From positions 1 to 59,692 of the forward strand of contig QZKO01000062.1 of the NCBI GenBank assembly GCA_003599505.1: a DNA stretch of 59,692 bases. The letters are read 5' to 3'. The DNA is from Nitrospiraceae bacterium (lineage in GTDB: Bacteria; Nitrospirota; Thermodesulfovibrionia; UBA6902). The position numbers were made by a program, and so were the translations under genes. Position 1 is the first letter of the stretch. Each line of letters opens with the position of its first letter. This document shows positions 8,653-17,375 of this stretch, in pieces. The notes under the pieces are model-generated. The model was not told the DNA's origin, did not search any database, and saw only the letters and a list, made by a program, of their open reading frames with translations.

Positions 8653-8900
8653 CTGTTTTCTTCGATATACCCGACAATTGCGCCTACCGATGTAAACACC
8701 TTCTCGGCAACCTGTCTGTCCGGTATCTCAACTCCGAACTCTTTTCTTATTCCCACAACGAGCTCCAGCACATCAATGGAATCAAGTCCCAGGCTGTCCT
8801 TGCCGAAAAGCGTTGTATCATGCGTTATCTTGTCGGGTGAAATCTTCAGTTTCAATCTTGTGATGAGCAGGTCTTTGAGTTTCTGCAGAGTGTCCGGCAT
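8649..8900 (-). CDS. acyl carrier protein
   Basis: This 83-residue acidic protein carries the GLDSIDVLEL motif at 38-47; Ser41 is the expected 4'-phosphopantetheine attachment site. The start MPDTLQK was chosen because its ATG overlaps the fabG stop (TAATG); an ATG 24 bases further upstream would overlap fabG more deeply. It is a dedicated carrier for this cluster, since it is flanked by FabG and the FabZ-fold protein and is distant from housekeeping fatty-acid genes. The growing chain and its modifying enzymes should dock on it. Confidence 0.93.
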   Translation of the reverse strand: MPDTLQKLKDLLITRLKLKISPDKITHDTTLFGKDSLGLDSIDVLELVVGIRKEFGVEIPDRQVAEKVFTSVGAIVGYIEENR

Positions 8901-9631
8901 TAATGCAAACCTCCTGATGCGCAAATGGTTTCCCCTGTGATATAGGAAGCCTCTTCAGAGGCCAAAAATTTTACGACAGCCGCAACTTCTTCCGGCCTGC
9001 CGAATCTTTTAAGTGGGATATTGTCAAGAAAACCGGCTTTCACTTTTTCGCTTAAAGAATCGACTAACTCGGTATCTATTACGCCGGGCGCAACTGCGTT
9101 GACCCTTATCCCGAAAGCGGCGAGTTCTTTTGAAAGCGCCCTGGTAAACGCTATCACGCCGCCTTTAGCAGCCGAATAATTCACCTGTCCAGGCAATCCG
9201 GTGATTCCGCTGAGAGATGAGATGTTGATTATCACGCCGCTCCTCCGGCTTATCATAACTTCAGATACGGCCTTTGCGCAATGGAAGACGCCTGTGAGGT
9301 TGATGTCGATCACATCTTTCCAGTCTTTTTCAGGCATGAGCAGCAGAAAACCGTCTCTCACAATGCCTGCATTGTTTACGAGGACATCGATCCTTCCGTG
9401 TTTTTCCATAATATTGTTCATCATTTTTTTTACCTGGGTATAATCCGATACATCCGCCCGTTCGAGAAAAACCGACCTGTTTTTCTTTGATAAGTCATTC
9501 AACAGGACCTCCGCTTTGCCGGGCGAACTGCTGAAATTTATAACTACAGTGTCTCCCGACTCGGCAAACGCCGAAGTTATGGCCTTACCGATCCCGCTGC
9601 TCCCGCCTGTAACCAAAACCACTCTGTTCAT
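8900..9631 (-). CDS. 3-oxoacyl-ACP reductase (FabG-like ketoreductase)
   Basis: A 243-residue classical short-chain dehydrogenase. TGGSSGIG at 8-15 binds NADP(H), NNAG is at 86-89, Asn111, and the catalytic Ser139, Tyr152 (YSAAK) and Lys156 are all in place. The C-terminus ends in the usual YITGETICASGGLH. It reduces the 3-keto group made by the ketosynthases on the ACP. The start MNRVVLVTGG was chosen as the normal FabG N-terminus; an in-frame ATG 27 codons upstream would add an atypical extension. The stop overlaps the ACP start, and the start overlaps the stop of a possible 43-residue peptide. Confidence 0.93.
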   Translation of the reverse strand: MNRVVLVTGGSSGIGKAITSAFAESGDTVVINFSSSPGKAEVLLNDLSKKNRSVFLERADVSDYTQVKKMMNNIMEKHGRIDVLVNNAGIVRDGFLLLMPEKDWKDVIDINLTGVFHCAKAVSEVMISRRSGVIINISSLSGITGLPGQVNYSAAKGGVIAFTRALSKELAAFGIRVNAVAPGVIDTELVDSLSEKVKAGFLDNIPLKRFGRPEEVAAVVKFLASEEASYITGETICASGGLH

Positions 9632-9762
9632 TATAACAAGCCTGTCCTCATTGAATTCCGCCGGCCGGCGGCCAAACCGGTTGTAATAATATATCCAGAT
9701 GTCGCTGCCCATAATTCCTTTAGTGCCGGATTAAAGTTCATAATCATGCAAGCATGTTCCAT
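9631..9762 (-). CDS. possible 43-residue peptide in the biosynthetic operon
   Basis: A short open frame starting MEHACMIMNF and ending RTGLL. The signals support translation more than the product does. A good Shine-Dalgarno (GGAGAGG, 7-8 bases upstream) precedes the ATG at 9762, and the stop overlaps the fabG ATG as TAATG, the same junction used by fabG and the ACP gene. It overlaps the end of the radical SAM gene by 19 bases. It has one Cys and a small hydrophobic patch (GYIITTGLAAG). It may be a real peptide or just a leader that couples fabG translation. I recognise no family. Confidence 0.35.
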   Translation of the reverse strand: MEHACMIMNFNPALKELWAATSGYIITTGLAAGRRNSMRTGLL

Positions 9763-11108
9763 AAAGGACCTCTCCTGCCGCTTCTTCTTAACGTAATCAT
9801 CATATCCGCATCGCACCTTATATTAAGTCCCGGCGCTATCCAGTTGCTGTTCTTCTCTGCATATCCGGCAACGTCTTTAGACAAGCTGTTCACGCTCATT
9901 TCGGGAGACACATAGAATGCCGGCTCAAACAGGTTCATTTCTTCCGGAATAACGCCTTCCTCTAAAGCTGTCAAATGGAGGCGCGTCTTCGGATATACCC
10001 TGAGACCTATTAATGCAATTATCGCAGTCGGTCTGATTCTCTCAAACAATGAGAATGTTTCTTTTAAACTTGCAACAGTTTCTCCAGGCCCTCCAATTAT
10101 AATATAATGCGCGTCCGGCAAGCCAACCTTTTTACAGCATTCAGAGGCATGCGCTATATCATCAGGAGAAAACTGTTTCCCCAGCGCCTTCAGAGTTATT
10201 TCAGAGCCTCCGTCCGTGCCGAATTCAATCCCTTTACAGCCGGCCCTTTTCATGAGCGCCGCCAACTCCGGCGTCATTCCTTTGGGAGTGGCAAAACAGG
10301 ACCAGTCGATCTTCAGATCGTTGCCGATAATCTTCTCACAAATTAACGCGGCATGCTCTTCGGGAAAATTAAATATATCGTCAACAAAGAAAACATAATC
10401 CATGTTGAAGCTGTCCGCCATTTCTTTCATCTCATTCACAACATCGGCAGGCTCCCGGAGCCTTAATATGCTGCCGTCAATGTTCGGATAAGTGCAATAA
10501 GAGCATGTAAAAGGGCACCCCCGTTTTGACTGTATGTTTGCCATGCCGCCGAACTCCAGGTACATCCTGTTGTTTAAAAGTGACCTGTCGGGAAGAAATC
10601 CCGGTCGGTTGTATGTCAAACCGTTCGAGCAGAATTTCCCGTCTTTTATATAACAGAGGTTCTGAATATCGCAAACCGGTCCGCCTGATGCTGCAGCGTC
10701 AACGAACAGGAGGAACGCGGTTTCTCCTTCACCTATGATCCCTGTGTCGATTTCAAGGTATTTCAATATTTCTTCAGGGAATATGGAAAAACCCGAGCCT
10801 CCCGCCACCAGGGGAGCCGGTGAGTGTTTTTTAATGAGATCAACAATGTTCTTCACCCTCGGCATATAGAAGGCGCTTTTGTTAAAGGTGAGGTTGTCGA
10901 TATTCCTGATCGAGATGCCTATGACGTCAGGGAGAAAAGATTTCAGGGACTCGGAGACCGCGTAATGATCGTCCTGAACGAAACAGAGGTCAAGAATCCT
11001 GACATCGTGGTTATTGTCCCTTAAGGCCCCCGCAATGTACGCCGCTCCGAGAGGCGCAACAGGGAAGGGTTCTTTCTCATTATTGACTGAGACAAGAAGG
11101 GTCTTCAT
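9744..11108 (-). CDS. B12-binding-type radical SAM enzyme (first of three)
   Basis: A 454-residue protein. The N-terminal 140 residues look like a cobalamin-binding Rossmann domain (PVAPLGAAYIAGALR, VAGGSGFSIFPEE, GIIGEGET). The radical SAM core follows, with C198, C202 and C205 in RGCPFTCSYC for the 4Fe-4S cluster. This architecture covers methylases acting on unactivated carbons, ring-forming enzymes and other C-C chemistry. Its ATG overlaps the stop of the SPASM radical SAM gene by 4 bases. The substrate is unknown; context suggests the ACP-bound chain or a lipid derived from it. No canonical B12 DXHXXG motif was seen, so cobalamin binding is inferred from domain layout. Confidence 0.85.
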   Translation of the reverse strand: MKTLLVSVNNEKEPFPVAPLGAAYIAGALRDNNHDVRILDLCFVQDDHYAVSESLKSFLPDVIGISIRNIDNLTFNKSAFYMPRVKNIVDLIKKHSPAPLVAGGSGFSIFPEEILKYLEIDTGIIGEGETAFLLFVDAAASGGPVCDIQNLCYIKDGKFCSNGLTYNRPGFLPDRSLLNNRMYLEFGGMANIQSKRGCPFTCSYCTYPNIDGSILRLREPADVVNEMKEMADSFNMDYVFFVDDIFNFPEEHAALICEKIIGNDLKIDWSCFATPKGMTPELAALMKRAGCKGIEFGTDGGSEITLKALGKQFSPDDIAHASECCKKVGLPDAHYIIIGGPGETVASLKETFSLFERIRPTAIIALIGLRVYPKTRLHLTALEEGVIPEEMNLFEPAFYVSPEMSVNSLSKDVAGYAEKNSNWIAPGLNIRCDADMMITLRRSGRRGPLWNMLA

Positions 11109-12157
11109 CCAGGACCTTTTTTAAGCCTCCAGCAAGCGGGGTCGGACGCCAGATAATTGCCTGTAATCTGATATGCATTTCCGCGGCATCCGTAACATTC
11201 ACAATTGTGTTCACAGTCCCTGCAGGCGCCTTCGATCCTGTCATATATATTTCTGAGGTCATTGATAATGGAGCTGCTTTCGAGTATCTCTTTGAGAGAG
11301 CTTTCCCGTACGTTTCCGACCGCGATATCAATCCCTGTGCAGGGCTGCAGGTATCCCTGAGAATTTATAAGGCAACTGTAAAGGTGGCGTTTACATGAAA
11401 AGGCCGCGACAGTGGGACGCGGCTCCCAAACAATGCCGAATTTTTCCCTGTCAATCTTTTCGATCCGTTCAAATGCGTCCCTGATTTCAGATGCCTCAAC
11501 GTCAAGCGTACTGTTCTCCTTCGCCCTGCCCTGTTTTGTCAGCATCTCGAAGTAAGGGATTATCCCTTTGTCCCTCGCCCAGGTCCACATGGAAGGGACC
11601 TCCCCGATGTTCTGCCTGCATATTACCGTTTGTATGCCCAGCATGGCATCCCGCTCAGGATAACCCGCCTCCAGAAGGAATCCCAGCCCTCTGCTGATAT
11701 TCCTGAAGACCCCTTTAACTCCTGCAAGCGCGTCCTGCACTTCGGGTCTTAGACTATTGCACTTGATGATTACCGGAACCTTTTTCCTGAAAAGGAACCG
11801 GGCTGCGTCTTTCGTGATGAGCGTGCCGTTGGTAAAAAGTATATTTTGCAGTCCGAGCGAATACGTATAATTTATTACTTCAATCAATTCCCGGTACATC
11901 AGCGGCTCTCCGCCGCCCAGCAGGACAACCTTTCTGGCCCCGAGCTCTTTTGCCTGGAGGATGACGGACTTGATCTCATCAAGGCCTAACTCATCATTAA
12001 GAGGCTCTCCCGCGTCGGAATAACAATAGATGCATCTGAGGTTGCACTTCTTAGTAAATTCGAGCTCGATGGAAAGCAGTTCCTTCCGCCTGAGGCACTC
12101 TGCGATTTCATTATCGGCAAAACCCAGCTCATGCAGTGTCTGTACGGTGTTGCTCAT
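11105..12157 (-). CDS. SPASM-type radical SAM enzyme
   Basis: This 350-residue protein has a radical SAM CxxxCxxC at C38, C42 and C45 (KKCNLRCIYCYSD) and a GGGEP motif (about 81-85) that contacts SAM. A Cys-rich C-terminus (LYSCLINSQGYLQPC, then CRDCEHNCECYGCRG) can hold auxiliary Fe-S clusters of the SPASM/twitch type. SPASM proteins modify peptides, sugars and small molecules. Here it lies in overlapping frames between a PaaK-like ligase and a B12-type radical SAM gene, ATGA-coupled at both ends. That arrangement suggests the three act in one pathway. No precursor peptide is evident apart from a weak 43-residue candidate downstream. Confidence 0.87.
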   Translation of the reverse strand: MSNTVQTLHELGFADNEIAECLRRKELLSIELEFTKKCNLRCIYCYSDAGEPLNDELGLDEIKSVILQAKELGARKVVLLGGGEPLMYRELIEVINYTYSLGLQNILFTNGTLITKDAARFLFRKKVPVIIKCNSLRPEVQDALAGVKGVFRNISRGLGFLLEAGYPERDAMLGIQTVICRQNIGEVPSMWTWARDKGIIPYFEMLTKQGRAKENSTLDVEASEIRDAFERIEKIDREKFGIVWEPRPTVAAFSCKRHLYSCLINSQGYLQPCTGIDIAVGNVRESSLKEILESSSIINDLRNIYDRIEGACRDCEHNCECYGCRGNAYQITGNYLASDPACWRLKKGPG

Positions 12158-13458
12158 ATGGCCTTCTGTCTCCTGTCTTTGAAAGTTACGGCCTTTCTGC
12201 CGCCGTTCTCGAACAGTCTTCTTTCGATCTCTTCAGGAAGCTCAATTTCTATTTCAGGAGTCACCCGCGCCTTTGCCAGGACAGCATCTTTCAGCACGGA
12301 CTTAAAGCCGCCGTTTACTACATGGGACCCGATCCTGAGAATGATGCGGTCTGTCCGGTCATCTCCTGTATATGCCTCTATCTGATAATTTATGACATCC
12401 TGCAGTCCCAATATGGCATTTTCGATATTCCTGGGATACAGAGTCACGCCTTTGACCTTCAGTTTTTGCTGTTTTCTGCCGATGATCGGACCGATGCGCG
12501 CGGAATTCCTTCCACAAGCGCACGGGGTTGAAAGCTTAAAGGTAACATCGCCTGTCCTGTATCTTATCAGTGGCATTCCTTCAAGTTGTAACGGAGTTAA
12601 AACCAGTTCGCCTTCGTCTCCGTCCGGCAGCAATCTGCCGTCCTCATCTACTATTTCAGTCAGTACAAGGTCCGGGTGGCTGTGGAGTCCATGATGCACG
12701 CGGCATTCGCAGAAAGACAACTGCGCCTCTGTAATGCCGTACGTAGAGTAACATATTTTACCGAAAGCGGTCTCAATTAAATTTCCAAGCGCATTTGTTG
12801 TCAGGTCCGCATCCCTGATGCTGTCGCCGATCAGTACGATCTTTCTGATGCCGAGCTCTTTTACAGGAACGCCGTATTCCTCCGCGCGCCTTGCAAGCTG
12901 CACCATGAACGACGGAACGGCTACTATGCCTGTAGGCTTCAACTCCTTCATGATGTCAAGATGACGAAGGATATTCTGTGGGCCGAGCCTCGTAACGGAC
13001 GCACCGAGCTTCGTCAGACCTCTGTAATACGCGATACCGGCGATAAAAAGATTGTCACAGGTGACAGCTATGTTGAACACGTCTCCCTTTACCGCACCTG
13101 CGTATCCGAAACTCTTCTCTTCATTGCAGGCAAGCCTCTCCAGGTCATTGGCCGTAAGCGCTATAAACACCGGATCACCGGTTGTGCCTGTGGTAGAAAC
13201 TATCTCCGAGATGTTTTCTCTCGGCACCGCGAGGAGCGACCAATTGTCCTTTTGGATGTCCTCTTTGCCGGTAAACGGCAGTTTTTTTATGTCTTCAAGG
13301 TTTTTGATATCAGACGGGTGTACACAATTGTCATCGAACCTGTTTTTATAGAAGAGAGAATTCTCATATGCGTGCCGGACTGTATTTATAAACAGGTCCC
13401 GTTGAATATCTTTTATCAGGTCTGCAGGCAATGCGTCAATCGAAACGGAAATACTCAT
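12154..13458 (-). CDS. PaaK-like adenylate-forming acyl-activating enzyme
   Basis: A 434-residue protein of the phenylacetate-CoA ligase family. VRHAYENSLFYKNRF near the N-terminus, the P-loop-like TTGTTGDPVF (about 90-99), STYGITEAQLSF and the later RYRTGD are the adenylation motifs, and KVKGVTLYPRNIENA opens the C-terminal domain. It should activate a carboxylic acid, often aromatic, as an acyl-AMP and pass it to CoA or an ACP. In aryl polyene clusters an adenylating enzyme supplies the starter unit, and that is its likely role here. It overlaps the degenerate ketosynthase gene by 23 bases. The acid itself cannot be read from sequence. Confidence 0.87.
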   Translation of the reverse strand: MSISVSIDALPADLIKDIQRDLFINTVRHAYENSLFYKNRFDDNCVHPSDIKNLEDIKKLPFTGKEDIQKDNWSLLAVPRENISEIVSTTGTTGDPVFIALTANDLERLACNEEKSFGYAGAVKGDVFNIAVTCDNLFIAGIAYYRGLTKLGASVTRLGPQNILRHLDIMKELKPTGIVAVPSFMVQLARRAEEYGVPVKELGIRKIVLIGDSIRDADLTTNALGNLIETAFGKICYSTYGITEAQLSFCECRVHHGLHSHPDLVLTEIVDEDGRLLPDGDEGELVLTPLQLEGMPLIRYRTGDVTFKLSTPCACGRNSARIGPIIGRKQQKLKVKGVTLYPRNIENAILGLQDVINYQIEAYTGDDRTDRIILRIGSHVVNGGFKSVLKDAVLAKARVTPEIEIELPEEIERRLFENGGRKAVTFKDRRQKAI

Positions 13459-14020
13459 TCATCCAATCCCCGTTATAACTGTAAATTTTTGCCCCTCGTC
13501 TCAGGGCGCTGTTTCTATTTTCAATAAGGAGAAATTCTGCCGAGTATGCATCATCAGGAGATATGGAAATCAATCCCGCGACTGCCATTATGGTATACCC
13601 CTGAACAATACAGTCGACGGCATATTTTATCACATCCCGACAGAAATCTTTAACTGAGACCGTGATGCTTTCTCCCCGGATATCGAAGGCAATAGATGCC
13701 TGCGCGGCCAGTGCATTCGGGGAAGTATAAGGGAAGAGCAGGGGACTTGCCCCCATCATTCCTTCTTTTAATATATTATTGAAATACTCGTCTTTGATAT
13801 CTTCTACGGCATCGTCAATCCCGATATAAATACTGAGGCCGGGGTTTCCTGCGGGATAAATTATCCCGGCTTCGTCAAGCAGTTTGCCGACGGAGACGAC
13901 AGTCAATAATTCCAGGTCATGCACAAAACGGACCTGTTTCAGTCGCCCGATAAGTTTGTCTAATTCGGGTCCCGTTTCCCTGCTCGTCAAAACGCTTCTC
14001 CCTGTAACAACCGGTTTCAT
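13436..14020 (-). CDS. short ketosynthase-N-domain-like protein lacking the catalytic Cys
   Basis: A 194-residue protein that aligns with the N-terminal half of beta-ketoacyl synthases: LLFPYTSPNALAAQASIAFDIRG matches the pre-active-site region and ITVSVKDFCRD matches ITISTACASGTD of the neighbouring gene. At the catalytic position the Cys is replaced (aligned to Asp), and the half holding the two active-site His is absent. Similar truncated ketoacyl-synt_2-type proteins occur in aryl polyene clusters. It probably scaffolds or regulates the ketosynthases rather than condensing. It is ATGA-coupled to the full ketosynthase upstream and overlaps the PaaK-like gene downstream. Confidence 0.75.
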   Translation of the reverse strand: MKPVVTGRSVLTSRETGPELDKLIGRLKQVRFVHDLELLTVVSVGKLLDEAGIIYPAGNPGLSIYIGIDDAVEDIKDEYFNNILKEGMMGASPLLFPYTSPNALAAQASIAFDIRGESITVSVKDFCRDVIKYAVDCIVQGYTIMAVAGLISISPDDAYSAEFLLIENRNSALRRGAKIYSYNGDWMNEYFRFD

Positions 14021-15198
14021 ATCCCGCCTGTAATAATTACAGAGTTCTGTCCGCCAAAGCCGGCGGACAGCGACATGGCTGTATTTACATTGCTTCGCCT
14101 CGCAATGTCAGGGACATAATCAAGGTCGCATTCAGGGTCTCGTTCAGTGTAATTAATAGTAGGGTGTATTTTTTTGTGGTTAATTGAAAGCAGGCAGCAT
14201 ATTGTCTCAATTGCCCCGGCTGCGCCGAATGAATGTCCGAGCATTGACTTGGTAGAGCTGACCGGCACGCTGTATGCGGCATCTCCAAATACTTTTTTTA
14301 TCGCTAACGTTTCCATCCGGTCATTGTAAATCGTTCCTGTGCCGTGCGCATTGATATAATCAATTTCAGCGGGCTTAATTCCTGCTTCCGATATCGCCTG
14401 GCTCATAGCTGCGACAAGTCCCCTTCCATCCCGGTGCGGGGCTGTCAGATGATTTGCGTCCGCCCTTGAGGCGTAACCCATTATCCTCCCGTATATCTTT
14501 GCATCTCTTTGCGCAGCGTGTTTTTCAGATTCAAGAACCATAAAGGCGGCGCCTTCACCGAGCGCAAGACCGGACCTGTTTTTATCAAAGGGCCTGACCT
14601 TTTCCTCTGTCAGGGCATGAAGGGAATGGAAGCCCATGACCGCAAAATCGCTGAGCACGTCGGCTCCCCCGGCGACTATTACGTTTTCTTCGCCAGAGGA
14701 TATTTTCCTTGCGGCAATTCCTATTGCATCGGTCCCTGAGGCGCAGGCAGTAGATATAGTAATACAACCTCCCTTTATGTTAAACGTCTTTGCGAGAAAC
14801 GAGTTGATATTTGAAAGAGATTCTCCTGAAAAGCTGTTTTTTGTTTTATGCGGATTTCCTTCCATCAATCGCTTTTCTTTGAAAAGTATATTACCCAGCA
14901 CCGTTCCGACTGAAAGGCCGGACTTTCGATCTTCCGGAAGACGCGCGTCTTTCACAGCCATGCGTAATGCCTCTTCCGCGATGAACAGGATTTTGTCTTC
15001 AGAACACACATGTTCTGATCGTCCTGTTATATCGATGCCGGCCATCAACCATTTCCTTCCGGCATCAATTAACGGGGGAGGCATCCACCTGACGGCGTCT
15101 TCTCCGGAGCAGACGGCATCCCAGAATGCCTCAGCCCCCGCAAAAGGTCTCAAGGGCGTAACAAGCCCGATCCCGGTCACAAGTACCCTGTTCTTCAT
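14017..15198 (-). CDS. beta-ketoacyl-ACP synthase (FabF-like), catalytic
   Basis: A 393-residue thiolase-fold enzyme with a complete Cys-His-His set: Cys152 in STACASGTD, a His in NAHGTGTIYND, and a His in SMLGHSFGAAGA. It condenses malonyl-ACP with the growing chain. It is the second full ketosynthase in transcription order, following the methyltransferase gene by 46 bases. A cluster with two KS plus a CLF-like and a truncated KS-like protein resembles aryl polyene systems, where ketosynthases pair with non-catalytic partners. Which one starts and which extends cannot be told from sequence. Confidence 0.9.
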   Translation of the reverse strand: MKNRVLVTGIGLVTPLRPFAGAEAFWDAVCSGEDAVRWMPPPLIDAGRKWLMAGIDITGRSEHVCSEDKILFIAEEALRMAVKDARLPEDRKSGLSVGTVLGNILFKEKRLMEGNPHKTKNSFSGESLSNINSFLAKTFNIKGGCITISTACASGTDAIGIAARKISSGEENVIVAGGADVLSDFAVMGFHSLHALTEEKVRPFDKNRSGLALGEGAAFMVLESEKHAAQRDAKIYGRIMGYASRADANHLTAPHRDGRGLVAAMSQAISEAGIKPAEIDYINAHGTGTIYNDRMETLAIKKVFGDAAYSVPVSSTKSMLGHSFGAAGAIETICCLLSINHKKIHPTINYTERDPECDLDYVPDIARRSNVNTAMSLSAGFGGQNSVIITGGI

Positions 15199-15244
15199 CG
15201 GTTGTCTGAGAATGTGCTCCTTAGGTTAATTTGTTAATCGTATC

Positions 15245-16306
15245 TCAGGGTTTATCAATTTTCCATACAGAGGCATTCAGCATAACCGTATCAATTATGA
15301 AACCAACGGCCTCAAAAAGATTTATTGATTCACCTGCGTCATGAAATCCGTTCCAGCCCTTACAAACGCCTTCAAAGAAATCGTGGCACAGAATGCCTCT
15401 CCTTACCCATGAATCTTTTACATATTGCAGCCCCGCGTCAGGGTAGCTGTGGCTCAGGATGCCGAGAGACCCTCCCTTTCTTAATACCCTGAAAATATCT
15501 CTGTACACGTATTGACGTAATTCATAAGGTATGTATGGGTCAGCGCAGGCAAAAAACACAATATCAAAAGAACCATTGTTGAAAGGAAGGGGTGAGCCGA
15601 ATCCCTCCCAAAGCGTAGCGTTTATCCACTGCACGGATTCAGGATTGCGTATTCTGCCCCGGGCCTGCTCAATAAAGATGTCTTTAAAATCAAGCGCTGT
15701 CACTTCTATTTCAGGGGAGCGCTCCTGCATCTGGAGGATACCGAAACCGGGACCATAACACAAGTCAAGCACCCGTGCGTTGCCGGTCCTGCCGGAAAAC
15801 AGCAGGTTTATCAGCACACCCCGTGCAAAACTGAATTCCGCGTTCCCAAGAAAAGCCTCCCATATCAGTGTTGTACTGCCGTCAAAACTGAAGAGCGGGG
15901 AAGAACCGCGTAAAAATTTATCGGCATAAGCCACGCACCGGTCAAAAAAACCTGCCTGACCTTTGAACATTTCCCGGACCATCCCGGATTCATCCCCGGA
16001 TAATTTCAGGTCCGGGTCCTTCCTGTCGTTTAACACATAAAACTTGCCTTCTTTCTTCAGGCATTCACATTCGCACAGGAAATCCATTAACACCGTTACC
16101 ATCCGTAACCTGGTCCTGTCATTGAGCACATAACCGAGTCTTTGCTGAAACAGCTCAACAGCGTCCTCTTCCGTAATCCGGCTCAGGGATGAAAGAACTC
16201 CCTGAATATGGTGCTTATCTATAAATTGCAAAAACCGTTCTGTCAGATATCTGTGAGTCAGCGATTGGCCCAGCAGGGACTTTATGTCTTGCATATCGGC
16301 ATTCAT
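15245..16306 (-). CDS. class I SAM-dependent methyltransferase
   Basis: This 353-residue protein has an N-terminal helical/winged region (about 1-90, FLQFIDKHHIQGVL...DFLCECECLKKEGKFYVL) of the kind used for dimerisation in O-methyltransferases. The SAM-binding motif VLDLCYGPGFGILQM is at about 186-200, with VTALDF as the acidic strand-2 motif. The architecture favours O-methylation of a hydroxylated or aromatic product. It sits between the CLF-like gene (16 bases upstream) and the second ketosynthase. Aryl polyene clusters also carry a methyltransferase, which modifies the aryl head group; this could be the counterpart. Confidence 0.82.
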   Translation of the reverse strand: MNADMQDIKSLLGQSLTHRYLTERFLQFIDKHHIQGVLSSLSRITEEDAVELFQQRLGYVLNDRTRLRMVTVLMDFLCECECLKKEGKFYVLNDRKDPDLKLSGDESGMVREMFKGQAGFFDRCVAYADKFLRGSSPLFSFDGSTTLIWEAFLGNAEFSFARGVLINLLFSGRTGNARVLDLCYGPGFGILQMQERSPEIEVTALDFKDIFIEQARGRIRNPESVQWINATLWEGFGSPLPFNNGSFDIVFFACADPYIPYELRQYVYRDIFRVLRKGGSLGILSHSYPDAGLQYVKDSWVRRGILCHDFFEGVCKGWNGFHDAGESINLFEAVGFIIDTVMLNASVWKIDKP

Positions 16307-16322
16307 AATCCTGCTTTATAAC

Positions 16323-17375
16323 TTACTCTCTTGTAAGCACAACGGCGGCGGCATTTCCCTGAACACCGGACGTAAACACCATTATATGCCGGATTCGATC
16401 AGGGATTGCGCCTCCATTCCTGATAACAGTTCCGGGTATTGTATCATTTTTTATCATGAGAGAAGATAATATTACCTGCCAGAGCGCAGAGGCTGCAAAC
16501 GCATTGCCTGTAAGATGGGTAATACTTGCTGCAGGCATGCCGTCGAGGGATAAGCCGGCGGGTATTTCGCAGTCCGTCATGATGAGAGAAATGTCCCGCG
16601 CCTTCAGGTTCGCTTTAGCCAGACACCGGGTGATAACTTCTGCCGACGCTGTTTCAGGGGCGGAAGGATAACACATTGAAGACGCTCCTGATATCCTGCA
16701 ATGGTGAGACGGAAAACCTTGAGTTCCGCGCTTTTCAACAACTATAGCTCCAGCGCCTTCCGACAAGCCGGCAACGCCCATTCGCAAATAACATGATGCC
16801 GACAATTCGTTCAGTTCTTCGGCGCAAACAACTACTGCCTTGCCGACACATCCCGACTCAAGCATCATGCATGCAAGAATAATGGCCTTCACAGCAGTTT
16901 CCGCGCCGCCTAAAATTGTATGAGCCGGGCCTCTGACCCCATGGCATATAGAAGCATTTCCGGCAGGGGCGTTTAATACCGAATCGGAGAAATGAAGGGG
17001 GCTTGCAGCATCAATTCCTTCCTTTATCAGCGACGCGTGGAAGGCCTGTGTATAATTCAGCGCCCCGTGAGTAATTCCCATAATGAGCGCCGTGTCCGTT
17101 CCACTGAACGGACCGTTTCCGGAATCCTTTATCGCAAGGTCTGCAGCGGCAGACGCATACTTTGAAATATCCGCAGACCTTCTCATGCGTCTGTCGACAA
17201 TACTTTCAAGGAAATCCATATCGGTTATTTCCGCGCAGGGGATCTCATTTAAAGTTGGAAATCTCTTTGTTTTCCTGACGCCCTTAACGCCGTTTTTGAC
17301 ATGGTCCCATAATTGTTCATTACCGATGCCGACAGGAGTTACAGCGCCCGTGCCGGAGATCACCATTTCGCTCAT
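16323..17375 (-). CDS. chain-length-factor-like ketosynthase paralogue without active-site Cys
   Basis: A 350-residue ketosynthase-fold protein (VISGTGAVTPVGIGNEQLW at the start). At the nucleophile site, where active paralogues have TACASG, it reads GPAHTILGGAETA, with Gly aligned to the Cys. The NAHGTGT motif is replaced by a stretch around LIMTDCEIPAG, and the last His motif is also lost. Such proteins pair with an active KS and set chain length in type II systems. Its ATG overlaps the stop of the first catalytic KS gene by 4 bases, the classic KS-CLF arrangement, so it most likely forms a heterodimer with that KS. Confidence 0.83.
   Translation of the reverse strand: MSEMVISGTGAVTPVGIGNEQLWDHVKNGVKGVRKTKRFPTLNEIPCAEITDMDFLESIVDRRMRRSADISKYASAAADLAIKDSGNGPFSGTDTALIMGITHGALNYTQAFHASLIKEGIDAASPLHFSDSVLNAPAGNASICHGVRGPAHTILGGAETAVKAIILACMMLESGCVGKAVVVCAEELNELSASCYLRMGVAGLSEGAGAIVVEKRGTQGFPSHHCRISGASSMCYPSAPETASAEVITRCLAKANLKARDISLIMTDCEIPAGLSLDGMPAASITHLTGNAFAASALWQVILSSLMIKNDTIPGTVIRNGGAIPDRIRHIMVFTSGVQGNAAAVVLTRE

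Noticed and set aside
8317-8940. 207-codon plus-strand open frame over the FabZ-fold and ACP genes
   Set aside because: The minus-strand genes show unmistakable ACP and FabZ motifs and coupled starts; the plus-strand frame has no family features.
14636-15229. 197-codon plus-strand open frame over the ketosynthase gene
   Set aside because: It is the complement of a ketosynthase with an intact Cys-His-His set.
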